A stretch of DNA of 64,000 nt, taken from Anaerolineae bacterium (lineage in GTDB: Bacteria; Chloroflexota; Anaerolineae; Aggregatilineales; Phototrophicaceae). A model generated the notes under the pieces. It worked only from the letters and a program-made list of their open reading frames with translations, was not told where the DNA came from and searched no databases. The translations under genes and the position numbers were made by a program. Where the stretch lies: contig JALHQT010000002.1 in the NCBI GenBank assembly GCA_022841825.1, positions 248,001 to 312,000 on the forward strand, given 5' to 3'. Positions 24,964 through 32,086 of this stretch are shown piece by piece; positions within the stretch are counted from its first letter, which is position 1, and each line of letters begins with the position of its first letter.

Positions 24964-26097
24964 ATGCTGCAACGACTGATTTTCGAAAAGATTGAGCAGC
25001 GTATCCTGGTGGGTACGCTCGCCTTCCTCGCCATGATGGTGCTGGTTGGCTGGATCGCCATCAACGAAGGCGGGCGCATGGCGGCGTTCGAGCAGCAGTT
25101 CCTGGCGCGCTCGATTGAACGCGGTGCGTCGCTCTTCGCGGCGAACTGTTCCAGCTGTCACGGACTGGACAGCCGAGGTTTGGGCGGTCGTGCCCCGGCG
25201 CTCAACAGCCCGTACCTCTTCGGGCATGACTACTTCGCAGACATCCGCCGCGAAGAGCAGACGCTGAACAGCGAGAAGATCAACGCCGCGACCAGCCCAG
25301 AACGCGTCGTCGAAATCGACGCGCGCCTGGCGGAGCTGGAGAACGAACGTCAGGCACGCCTGGCGCAGTTCGGTGGGTTGGAGAACATCCCCGGCGATTA
25401 CGATCCGCTCGCACCGTCGCGTCTGAGCAACCTGGGCTACGCAGGCAGCCTGCGCTCGTACATCCTGACGACCCTGATTCACGGTCGCCCGAACAGCTCA
25501 CAGTACTGGGATAACCCGATGGTCGCCTGGGGTCAGCTCGCGGGCGGTCCGATGCGCATGGATCAGCTCGAAGACCTGACCAACTACATCCTCAACTACG
25601 ACAAGGGCGATGCCTGGACGGTCGAGGACGCCGTGGCGGTTCGACAGTACCCGATTACGGTGGTCGATATTGCACAGGCAGGTCCCCCGCGAGAGACGAT
25701 TGCGCCGCCGGATACCGATCCTACGACGATTGACCTTGACGCGGCGGTGGCGGAACTCGGCAACTTCCAGGGCAACCCGCAGACCGGACAGACGCTCTAC
25801 AACGGCGCGCTGGGCTGCGCGGGCTGCCACCTCAACGCCATCGTCGCGCCGCCGCTGGAAGGCACCTGGACGCGCGTCGTCGAGACCCGCGCCCCCGCGA
25901 CCGGGCTGTCGCCGGAAGCTTACGCCGTGCATTCGATCCTGCATCCGAATGAGTACGTGGCACCTGGCGCACCCTATATCGAGCAGGCGAACTACGCGCC
26001 AGCGATGCCCGCCAACTTCGCAGGTCGCCTGACCTATCAGGAACTGGCAGACCTGCTGGCGTTCCTGCAAACACACGACGAGCCGGTGCCGGGATAA
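24964..26097 (+). CDS. Membrane-anchored di-heme cytochrome c of the bc complex
   Basis: This 377-residue protein has an N-terminal membrane anchor (VGTLAFLAMMVLVGWIAI, about 16-33) and two c-type haem sites: CSSCH at 62-66 and CAGCH at 285-289. It therefore stays bound to the outer face of the membrane and takes electrons from the Rieske protein, filling the role of cytochrome c1/f. The middle holds a long insertion (about 85-150) with acidic and basic residues. A likely axial Met lies in YAPAMPANF near the C-terminus. It starts two bases after the cytochrome b stop, so translation is probably coupled. It is the last gene of the operon, followed by a terminator. Confidence 0.93.
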   Translation: MLQRLIFEKIEQRILVGTLAFLAMMVLVGWIAINEGGRMAAFEQQFLARSIERGASLFAANCSSCHGLDSRGLGGRAPALNSPYLFGHDYFADIRREEQTLNSEKINAATSPERVVEIDARLAELENERQARLAQFGGLENIPGDYDPLAPSRLSNLGYAGSLRSYILTTLIHGRPNSSQYWDNPMVAWGQLAGGPMRMDQLEDLTNYILNYDKGDAWTVEDAVAVRQYPITVVDIAQAGPPRETIAPPDTDPTTIDLDAAVAELGNFQGNPQTGQTLYNGALGCAGCHLNAIVAPPLEGTWTRVVETRAPATGLSPEAYAVHSILHPNEYVAPGAPYIEQANYAPAMPANFAGRLTYQELADLLAFLQTHDEPVPG

Positions 26098-26150
26098 ACA
26101 GGTGATGAGATGATGGGGTGATGAGGCAAGAGGATTGCCCCATCACCTGA
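26098..26150. repeat. GGTGATGA-word inverted repeat
   Basis: CAGGTGATGAGATGATGGGG on the left and CCCCATCACCTG on the right enclose GTGATGAGGCAAGAGGATTG. The same words occur at 1404-1435. It forms an imperfect hairpin right after the cytochrome c stop and may back up the terminator that follows. Confidence 0.7.
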
Positions 26151-26154
26151 TAAG

Positions 26155-26183
26155 ACGGCGATCCGCAATGGGTCGCCGTTTTC
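26155..26183 (+). terminator. Rho-independent terminator of the respiratory operon
   Basis: The stem ACGGCGATCC / GGGTCGCCGT (one G-T pair) with loop GCAAT is followed directly by TTTTC. It lies 58 bases after the cytochrome c stop codon. Confidence 0.75.
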
Positions 26184-26251
26184 ATTCCTATTGAGAATGA
26201 AGACTCAAGAGGCGATAAAATACAGATCGTTGGGTTTTGGAAAGACAAACA

Positions 26252-27679
26252 ATGGTTGCCCACTCAGACACTGCAACGCCCACGTCCCGCAGCCCCCGCC
26301 TGTTCATCAGCGGCGGGTTCGCGCTGGTCGTGCTGCTCGCCGCCATCTACTGGGGCGGCGCTGCCCAGCCAGGACCGCTGCTCTACGCGGGTGTCGCCTT
26401 TCTGATCGCGGTCATGATCGCCTTCGTCGCGCTGGCGTGGTGGCTGTTCCTTTCGCCGCTGCCCGCCGCACGTTCGCGCCCTTACGCGGCAAAATCGACC
26501 CCGCTGCTGCGCCAGATGCTGGCGGTGCTGGTGATCGTCTGCGGCGGCTTGTTCGTCATGGGCGGCTTTTGGGACGAGCTGTGGCATCGGCAGTTTGGCA
26601 CGCCGTTCGGCGAAGACTTCTGGTGGCGTCCACACCAACTGATCTACGGCAGCCTGGCGCTGGCGGCGATCTTCGCGCTCGGTGGGCTGGCGTATGTGCT
26701 GCGCGAGAAAGGCGACCTGCGCCGCCGCTTCCGCGCCGAGCCTGGCATCGGACTGCTGGCACTGGTCTCCGGCTACCTGATGTTCTCGGTGCCGATTGAC
26801 CCGCTCTGGCACGAAATCTACGGTCTCGACATCACCGCCTGGAGCCTGCCGCATATCATGCTGGCGATGGGCTTCACATGCGTCATGCTGGTCGCCGTCG
26901 CGCTGCAACTGTCCCTCGTCAAAGCGCAGTCGTGGCGCGGCGTGCGAGGGCTGACCTTGCAGGAGGTGCTGGCAGTCCTGCCGCTCGTCTGGGGCTATTC
27001 GATCTTCACGCAGGTGGCGACCGCCGAATGGGAAGGCTTGACCGCCATCGGCACCGATCAATTCGTCCTGGGCTTCTGGTCGCGCCCGGAATGGCTGTAT
27101 CCGGTCGTCATCATCATGGTCGGCGTCTTCATTGGCGCGTTCGCCCTGCATGCGCTCAAGCGCGTCGGCGCGGCGACGCTGCTCGGTGCGCTGGTCATCG
27201 GCGTGCGCCTGCTGATGGTCGGCGGGCTGAATGGCGCGGATGTGGGCATGAGCGCCCAATCGCATCTGCTGACCGCGCTGGTGCTGGTGGGCATGGATGT
27301 CGTTTATGCGCTGCGCCTGCGCCATGCCGCCGCGCCGCTGACGCGAGCGCTCGCCAGCCTCGCCGGGGCAGGCATGATGTTCACGCTCGGCTTTCTGTTC
27401 ATCGATGCCAACATGGTCTACCCGCGCATCAGCGCCGACACAGTGCCAGGCATGATCGTTTTCGGCGTGATCATGGCGCTGGCGGCGGGGAACGCGGGCG
27501 CGGCGATGGGCGACTGGATCGGCGGTCTGAACCGCGATGCCGCATTGGTCGCCGCCGACGCGACACATGCCACGCGCCAGGCGCTGCGTACCGGGCTGAT
27601 TCTGCTGGTGGTGGTCGTCAGTTTCGTCCTCTGGTTCACCGCGACTGCGACCCCGCCCCCGGTGTGGACGGGGACATAG
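26252..27679 (+). CDS. Polytopic membrane protein with duplicated Trp-His motif
   Basis: I do not recognise this 475-residue protein. It has about eleven membrane helices and no soluble domain. Two copies of one pattern stand out: DELWHRQFG...WWRPHQLIYGS near residues 107-130 and DPLWHEIYG...WSLPHIMLAMG near 180-205, meaning D-x-L-W-H-x-x-aromatic-G, then a Trp and PH. These suggest an internal duplication, with histidines inside the membrane positioned to bind haem, copper or another metal. It lies 155 bases after the cytochrome operon on the same strand, beyond a terminator. ATG 26252 is chosen over TTG 26237 because GGAAAG lies at good spacing. A link to respiration is inference from position. 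Confidence 0.7.
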   Translation: MVAHSDTATPTSRSPRLFISGGFALVVLLAAIYWGGAAQPGPLLYAGVAFLIAVMIAFVALAWWLFLSPLPAARSRPYAAKSTPLLRQMLAVLVIVCGGLFVMGGFWDELWHRQFGTPFGEDFWWRPHQLIYGSLALAAIFALGGLAYVLREKGDLRRRFRAEPGIGLLALVSGYLMFSVPIDPLWHEIYGLDITAWSLPHIMLAMGFTCVMLVAVALQLSLVKAQSWRGVRGLTLQEVLAVLPLVWGYSIFTQVATAEWEGLTAIGTDQFVLGFWSRPEWLYPVVIIMVGVFIGAFALHALKRVGAATLLGALVIGVRLLMVGGLNGADVGMSAQSHLLTALVLVGMDVVYALRLRHAAAPLTRALASLAGAGMMFTLGFLFIDANMVYPRISADTVPGMIVFGVIMALAAGNAGAAMGDWIGGLNRDAALVAADATHATRQALRTGLILLVVVVSFVLWFTATATPPPVWTGT

Positions 27680-27705
27680 GGATTTTCATCACGAAGGCGC
27701 GGAAC

Positions 27706-27785
27706 CGGTCTCTGGCGTCCCTGGCGCCCTGGCGCCAGGGCGGTTCAATCATACTAACCGCCACGACGCCAGGGACGCCAAGAGC
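27706..27785. repeat. TGGCGTCCCTGGCG-type inverted repeat
   Basis: The gap before the first FKBP gene contains TCTGGCGTCCCTGGCG and GAACCGCC words on the left and CCGCCACGACGCCAGGGACG on the right, forming a long imperfect hairpin. The same family (words GGCGTCCTGGCG, AACCGCAAAGGCGCG) occurs at 45098-45216, 53876-53943 and 58993-59020. No gene is present. Confidence 0.8.
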
Positions 27786-27858
27786 AGCCATTTCTGATTT
27801 GCGTGGGTAATGCTAAACTTCTGCCCTGCATTCGTTGTAGACACGAGGATAGAACGAC

Positions 27859-28404
27859 ATGAGTCAATTGGATTCGGCACCCGCGCAGCTTCCACGCATC
27901 ATCACGATCATCGGTTTGGTGCTGGCAGTGGCGATGGTCGTGCTGCTGTTTATGAACGGCGGTCAGGGGACGACGGGCGGGGCGGTCGCCACGCAGCCAA
28001 GCGGCGCGGCAGGCGGCAACACGAGCAGCGTTTCGGGCGTCAACTGCCGCGAAATCGCCGAGGCGGACGCGGCGACGCAGACGACGGCGAGCGGCTTGCA
28101 GTATCAGATTCTGCGCGACTGCGACGGCGCGAACCCGACGACGGCGTCGCAGGTGACCGTCCATTATCGCGGCACGCTCGACGATGGCACGCAGTTCGAC
28201 TCCTCGTATGATCGCGGACAGCCCGCAACCTTTGGGCTGACGCAGGTCATTCGCGGCTGGACGGAAGGCTTGCAACTGATGAGCGTGGGCGAACGCTTCC
28301 GCTTTGTCATCCCCGCCGACCTGGCGTATGGCGCGGAAGGGCGACCCGGCATCCCATCGAACGCCACGCTGACGTTCATCGTCGAGCTGTTGGGCTTCCA
28401 GTAA
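27859..28404 (+). CDS. FKBP-type peptidyl-prolyl isomerase, membrane-anchored (copy 1)
   Basis: This 181-residue protein has a single N-terminal membrane anchor (residues 13-31, RIITIIGLVLAVAMVVLLF), a Gly/Thr/Ser-rich linker and an FKBP domain at about 80-181. The domain has VTVHYRGTLDDGTQFDSSYDRG, FGLTQVIRGWTEGLQLMSVGERFRFVIP and YG...GIPSNATLTFIVELL, all FKBP hallmarks. It speeds cis/trans proline isomerisation and probably helps fold exported proteins at the outer face of the membrane. A conserved Cys pair (NCREIAEAD and LRDCDG) just before the domain could form a disulfide. The second copy starts four bases downstream; the two arose by tandem duplication. Confidence 0.93.
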   Translation: MSQLDSAPAQLPRIITIIGLVLAVAMVVLLFMNGGQGTTGGAVATQPSGAAGGNTSSVSGVNCREIAEADAATQTTASGLQYQILRDCDGANPTTASQVTVHYRGTLDDGTQFDSSYDRGQPATFGLTQVIRGWTEGLQLMSVGERFRFVIPADLAYGAEGRPGIPSNATLTFIVELLGFQ

Positions 28405-28408
28405 TCGG

Positions 28409-28921
28409 ATGGCACTAGGTCGTCTCCTGGGAGCAGCCAGCGTCCTGTTCCCCTGCGCCCTCATATTCATGCTCGCGACCTTTGTCGCGGTTGATACACG
28501 GCAAACGGTTGACGAGATGACCGCCGCCGTCGAAGCAACACTCACGTTAGAGGTGAGCTGCCGCGAGATCGCCGAGGCGGACGCACCGACGCAGACGACC
28601 GCCAGCGGCTTGCAGTATCAGATTTTGCGCGACTGCGACGGTCCGAAGCCGACGGTGACATCGACCGTGACCGTCCATTATGTCGGCACGCTGGCGGACG
28701 GCACGCAGTTCGACTCGTCGTATGATCGCGGACAGCCCGCAACATTCGGGGTGACGCAGGTGATCGCGGGCTGGACGGAAGGCTTGCAATTGATGAGCGT
28801 CGGCGAACGCTTCCGCTTCGTCATGCCGCCGGAACTTGGCTACGGCGCGGCAGGCGTGGGTAGATCGATCCCTCCGAATGCCACGCTGACGTTCATCATC
28901 GAGCTGTTGGGCTTCCAATAG
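28409..28921 (+). CDS. FKBP-type peptidyl-prolyl isomerase, membrane-anchored or exported (copy 2)
   Basis: This 170-residue paralogue of the preceding gene has a different N-terminus: a hydrophobic segment at 8-28 (AASVLFPCALIFMLATFVAV), then a short acidic linker and the FKBP domain (VTVHYVGTLADGTQFDSSYDRG, WTEGLQLMSVGERFRFVMP, IPPNATLTFIIELLGFQ). The region CREIAEADAPTQTTASGLQYQILRDCDG is nearly the same as in copy 1 at DNA level too, so the duplication is fairly recent while the anchors have diverged. It starts four bases after the stop of copy 1 and is surely in the same operon. The cysteine in the hydrophobic segment is not in a convincing lipobox. Confidence 0.92.
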   Translation: MALGRLLGAASVLFPCALIFMLATFVAVDTRQTVDEMTAAVEATLTLEVSCREIAEADAPTQTTASGLQYQILRDCDGPKPTVTSTVTVHYVGTLADGTQFDSSYDRGQPATFGVTQVIAGWTEGLQLMSVGERFRFVMPPELGYGAAGVGRSIPPNATLTFIIELLGFQ

Positions 28922-28940
28922 AAAGAATGTTTGATCGCCC

Positions 28941-29059
28941 TGCCAGATGCTCAAGCATCTGGCAAAACGCGCCTCGTAACCGAGACGATCAGCCAACATT
29001 CCAGCGTGCTTCGCCCGGTTTACCGGGCGCATTGTTTGCCGGATGCTTGAGCATCCGGC
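28941..29059. repeat. Three variable-arm palindromes after the FKBP pair
   Basis: The 281-base gap contains TGCCAGATGCT-CA-AGCATCTGGCA (28941-28964), CGCCCGGT-TT-ACCGGGCG (29012-29029) and GCCGGATGCT-TG-AGCATCCGGC (29038-29059). All follow the same T-loop-A rule. The first, 20 bases after the stop codon, could terminate or stabilise the FKBP mRNA. The rest of the gap, up to 29202, shows no gene. Confidence 0.85.
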
Positions 29060-29202
29060 GCGCAGGCAGAATAGCTGCTCCTTTACCAGTAACCCCGTAA
29101 TAAATAGTCCGCTTCTCAGCAAACCTCAAGCCTTTTGTACCCTGCATGCCCCTTGCGCGCGTTAAGATTAAACGTGTCAAGTCAGAATGTCGGATTTTGT
29201 GT

Positions 29203-29379
29203 ATGTTCAACCGTCTCTTCAACCGCGTGCAGGTCTTCATCATCAGCTTCATGCTCGTCGCCTATGTCATCCTCAACCACGACCAGTTGGCGACCGTAAG
29301 CATCCTGATCGGCTCGGTCGTCGGCGTCATCGCGCTCGCCATGACGATCCTGCTCAAGCAGTGGCCCATTGGAGAATGA
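29203..29379 (+). CDS. Small membrane protein, 58 residues
   Basis: This short protein has two membrane helices, about 8-24 (VQVFIISFMLVAYVIL) and 31-50 (VSILIGSVVGVIALAMTIL), with a basic N-terminus (FNRLFNRV). ATG 29203 is the best start; the frame is open to 29146, but those codons are basic and unlike the rest. No strong ribosome binding site precedes it. Family unknown. It stands alone between two repeat clusters, and its helix pattern and codon use are the evidence for a real gene. Confidence 0.55.
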   Translation: MFNRLFNRVQVFIISFMLVAYVILNHDQLATVSILIGSVVGVIALAMTILLKQWPIGE

Positions 29380-29429
29380 ATTTGCTTTGACGCCTCCCGC
29401 CCCAGGGAGTAATCTCTACCGCCTTAGAA

Positions 29430-29507
29430 AAAGTGACGGGTAACGAGGGACAAGACGCCTTGATGCCCTCATGACTCGTGACCCGTCACTCGTTACTCTG
29501 TTGTTTT
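29430..29507. repeat. GTGACGGGTAACGAGG-word inverted repeat
   Basis: Words GTGACGGGTAACGAGGGA on the left are mirrored by GACTCGTGACCCGTCACTCG and TTACTC on the right, around CAAGACGCCTTGATGCC. It is one of the word-repeat islands of this window and fills the gap before the amidohydrolase gene. Confidence 0.8.
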
Positions 29508-29524
29508 GATGAAGGCGGTAGATC

Positions 29525-30754
29525 ATGCTCAACCCCCAACGCACCATCGACGAACTGAAGGAGCTGCGCGCGCTCACGGGCGATGACAACGGCGCGCAGC
29601 GCGTCGCCTGGACGGACACCTGGCTGAAGGCGCGCGAGTGGATGAAAGAAAAGATCGCCGGGCTGCCCGTCGAATACGAGCGCGACCCGGCGGGCAACGT
29701 CTGGGTGACGCTGCGCGGCACAAGCGAAAAAGAGCTGCTCCTTGGCGGGCATCTCGACAGTGTGCCGAATGGCGGCTGGCTCGACGGTTGCCTGAATGTC
29801 ATGGCGGGCATCGAAGTCCTGCGCCGCATCGCCGAGGAAGGCACGCCGCCCGTCACGGTGCGCGTGGTCGATTGGGCGGACGAAGAAGGCGCGCGCTTCG
29901 GGCGCAGCCTGTTCGGCAGCAGCGCCTGTTCCGGTTTCTTCGACCCGGTCGCCATCAAGGATTACAAGGACAAAGACGGCATCACCTACGAGCAGGCGAC
30001 CGCCCGCGTCGGCGTGGACATCATGCGCGCGAAAGAAGCGGGCGCACAGCTTAAGAATGCCAAGGCATATCTGGAGCTGCATATCGAACAGGGACCCGTC
30101 CTGGAAAGCATGGGGCTGCCGCTCGGCGCGGTGCTCGGCACCTTTGGCGTCGAACGTCATTCCGTCAATTTCACCGGGCAGGCGGCACACAGCGGCTCGA
30201 CGCCGATGGACAAGCGCCGCGATGCGCTCGGCGGCGTCAGCAAGCTGCACCTGGAAATCCGCGAGATCGCCAAACGGCACGGCGGCGTCTGCACCGTCGG
30301 GCGCGTCGAGACCAAGCCGGGCATCGTCACGTCGGTCGTCGCCCACGCGCGCATGACGCTCGACCAGCGCCACCTCGACGCGGACAAGCTGGCGGCGATG
30401 TATCAGGATGCGCAGGACGCCAGCCTCCGCTTCGCGCAGGAAGAGGGGATCGAGGTTGAGTGGGAATACATTTGGCGCATCGAGCCGATCCTCTTCCACC
30501 CCGACCTGATCGAGATGTGCGATCAATCAGTGCTGGAGACCGCGGGCGTCTCGCACCGCCTGCCGAGCGGCCCGCTGCATGACGCGGCAGAGGTGGCGCG
30601 CGCGGGCGTGCCGACGATCATGATGTTCGTGCAGAGCCTGTATGGGATTTCGCACAACAAGATCGAGGATACCAAAGAGGAGCATCTCGCCATGTCGGTC
30701 GTCGCGCTCGACAAGCTGGCGACGAAAGCGATGGCGTGGGTGGCGGGACGCTAG
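29525..30754 (+). CDS. M20-family Zn hydrolase, N-carbamoyl-amino-acid hydrolase / ureidoglycolate-type
   Basis: This 409-residue enzyme belongs to the hydantoinase/carbamoylase branch of M20 metallopeptidases, which cut C-N bonds of carbamoyl amino acids, allantoate or ureidoglycolate. The two-zinc site is complete: His and Asp in GGHLDSVPNGGWLDG, Glu pair in WADEEGARFGRSLFGS, His in LELHIEQGP and a C-terminal His in SGPLHDAAEVA. The dimerisation domain insertion lies at about 210-325 (VERHSVNFTGQAAHSGSTPMDKRRDA). The precise substrate is not decidable by eye. The gene stands alone and the ATG at 29525 gives a normal N-terminus (MLNPQRTIDELKELR). It is cytoplasmic. Confidence 0.9.
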   Translation: MLNPQRTIDELKELRALTGDDNGAQRVAWTDTWLKAREWMKEKIAGLPVEYERDPAGNVWVTLRGTSEKELLLGGHLDSVPNGGWLDGCLNVMAGIEVLRRIAEEGTPPVTVRVVDWADEEGARFGRSLFGSSACSGFFDPVAIKDYKDKDGITYEQATARVGVDIMRAKEAGAQLKNAKAYLELHIEQGPVLESMGLPLGAVLGTFGVERHSVNFTGQAAHSGSTPMDKRRDALGGVSKLHLEIREIAKRHGGVCTVGRVETKPGIVTSVVAHARMTLDQRHLDADKLAAMYQDAQDASLRFAQEEGIEVEWEYIWRIEPILFHPDLIEMCDQSVLETAGVSHRLPSGPLHDAAEVARAGVPTIMMFVQSLYGISHNKIEDTKEEHLAMSVVALDKLATKAMAWVAGR

Positions 30755-30773
30755 CAGGTCACCTAACGGGCGC

Positions 30774-31028
30774 GCAGGGGCGTAAGATATTGCGCCCCAT
30801 TCACTGCAAGCTAAAGACTGCCCACGAGCATTCTCGCGACGCCTCAGGTTCAAAACCTGAGGCTAGTGCCGGATCGATAAGCCCGTAAACGGGCTGACGC
30901 AAGCCAGCACAGCCCGTTTACGGGCTTTCAGAGAGAATCTTAGCCCACAGTTTTGAACTGTGGGCGGACGAAATGCGACCAACAACGCTTAACTTGCTGC
31001 GTAGGGGGCGCAACATATTGCGCCCTAC
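30774..31028. repeat. Palindrome array with two GTAGGG(G)CG-clamp elements
   Basis: This 367-base gap is almost all repeats and has no gene. A clamp element is at about 30774-30801 (AGGGGCG-TAAGATATTG-CGCCCC). Then come a 23-bp palindrome with arm GCCTCAGGTT and loop CAA (30841-30863), AGCCCGT-AA-ACGGGCT (30880-30895), AGCCCGT-TT-ACGGGCT (30911-30926) and arm GCCCACAGTT with loop TTG (30943-30965). A second clamp element lies at 31001-31028 (core CAACATATTG). The two AGCCCGT palindromes have inverted loops. A lower-complexity stretch with GGACGAGG words leads to the bioY terminus. Confidence 0.88.
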
Positions 31029-31121
31029 AGGCGTCCGTCAAATGCGCAATCCGGACGAGGCGTCCCACCGGGAGGCTTCGCACTGCCGCGTCCGCGCATT
31101 CTGTGGATATGTTTCGCTGAC

Positions 31122-31667
31122 CTACTTCAGCAGCCTGCGTCCGCCCGTCACGAGCGCGGTCGCAATACCGACCTTGACGATGTCCCACACGATGAAGAAA
31201 CCCACGCCGCTGGCGATTGCCGCATTCCATTCCAGGTTGGCGACGAACTTCAGCACCGGCACGCCGAACGTGTAGATGACCAGCACGCCCGCCAGCCCTG
31301 CGACGAATGCCCACACTGCCGACTTGCCGCGCTCATAGATGAACCCCGCGACAAACGCCGCCGCCACGAAGCCGATCAGGTAGCCCGCCGTCGGACCGAC
31401 CAGCGCCGCCGCGCCGCGCATGTTGGCGTCAATCGGCGCGCCGAGCGCGATCAGACCGACGTAGAGAAGCTGGCTGAGGAAGCCTCCGCGCGCGCCCAGC
31501 ACCAAACCCGCCATGAGGACGGCGAGCGGCTGAAGCGTGAAGGGGACAGGATCCATCGGGATGCGGAGCTGGGCGCTGAGGGCGGTGATCGCCGTGAAAG
31601 CCAGAATGCCGAAGACATCGATGACCCAGGCACGCTCACCGCGCGCCGCCGAAAAAGAACGCAGCAT
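31122..31667 (-). CDS. bioY: Biotin ECF transporter S component BioY
   Basis: This 181-residue integral membrane protein is the biotin-binding S subunit of an energy-coupling-factor transporter. Six helices can be drawn. The family pattern is clear: LRIPMDPVPFTLQPLAVLMAGLVLGARGGFLSQLLYVGLIALGAPID near residues 34-80 and LVGPTAGYLIGFVAAAFVAG after it, both signatures of BioY. Energy-coupling subunits are not encoded next to it, so it must work alone or with EcfAAT from elsewhere. It is a single gene between repeat DNA and an unknown short gene on the same strand 52 bases upstream. Length is normal. Confidence 0.94.
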   Translation of the reverse strand: MLRSFSAARGERAWVIDVFGILAFTAITALSAQLRIPMDPVPFTLQPLAVLMAGLVLGARGGFLSQLLYVGLIALGAPIDANMRGAAALVGPTAGYLIGFVAAAFVAGFIYERGKSAVWAFVAGLAGVLVIYTFGVPVLKFVANLEWNAAIASGVGFFIVWDIVKVGIATALVTGGRRLLK

Positions 31668-31719
31668 GTTGGTTTACCCCCTGCTGACTAAACGAGCGGA
31701 ATATCCGCCGCAAAGAACA

Positions 31720-32007
31720 TCACGAATTGAGTGGTTCGACGAGGACCTCTGCCAGCTTGTTTTCGCCGGTGATCTTACTGGTCAATGGGTCGGTCTTGCT
31801 GCCATGCACCTCATAGATCGTCACGCGCACATCATAGGTCGGCAGCTCAAAGCGCGTCATCAGGTAGCCGACGCGCTGCGTGTTGCGGTAGTACTTGATC
31901 CGTCCTTGTGCATCCATCCGGAGCAGCTTCCACTTTGCCTGGTTGTACTTCATGTTCACGAGTTCGCTCGCGAACTTCTGCCGCTGTTCAGCATCCATAT
32001 GACTCAT
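31720..32007 (-). CDS. Hypothetical protein, 95 residues
   Basis: I do not recognise this protein. It begins MSHMDAEQRQKFASEL, then a basic stretch NMKYNQAKWKLLRMDAQGRIKYYRNTQRVGYLMTRFELPTYDVRVTIYEVHG, and ends with a helix (NKLAEVLVEPLNS). The pattern is two helices and three strands, soluble and basic, which would suit nucleic-acid binding, but there is no motif to prove it. GAGGA lies about eight bases upstream of ATG 32007; a second ATG three codons in is also possible. It is divergent from xseA (80 bases apart) and on the same strand as bioY. Confidence 0.7.
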   Translation of the reverse strand: MSHMDAEQRQKFASELVNMKYNQAKWKLLRMDAQGRIKYYRNTQRVGYLMTRFELPTYDVRVTIYEVHGSKTDPLTSKITGENKLAEVLVEPLNS

Positions 32008-32052
32008 CGAATGTCCTCAGTAGTGTTGCTATCACGCCAAACAGCACCATTG

Positions 32053-32058
32053 TATAAT
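32053..32058 (+). promoter_or_regulatory. TATAAT -10 box of the xseAB operon
   Basis: A perfect TATAAT with a TG just before it lies 28 bases upstream of the xseA start. The only -35-like sequence (TTGCTA, 32026-32031) is 21 bases away, longer than normal, so the TG may compensate. It is in the divergent gap shared with the short minus-strand gene. Confidence 0.45.
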
Positions 32059-32086
32059 CTCACACAGCTACTGCCAAAGGCATGTG

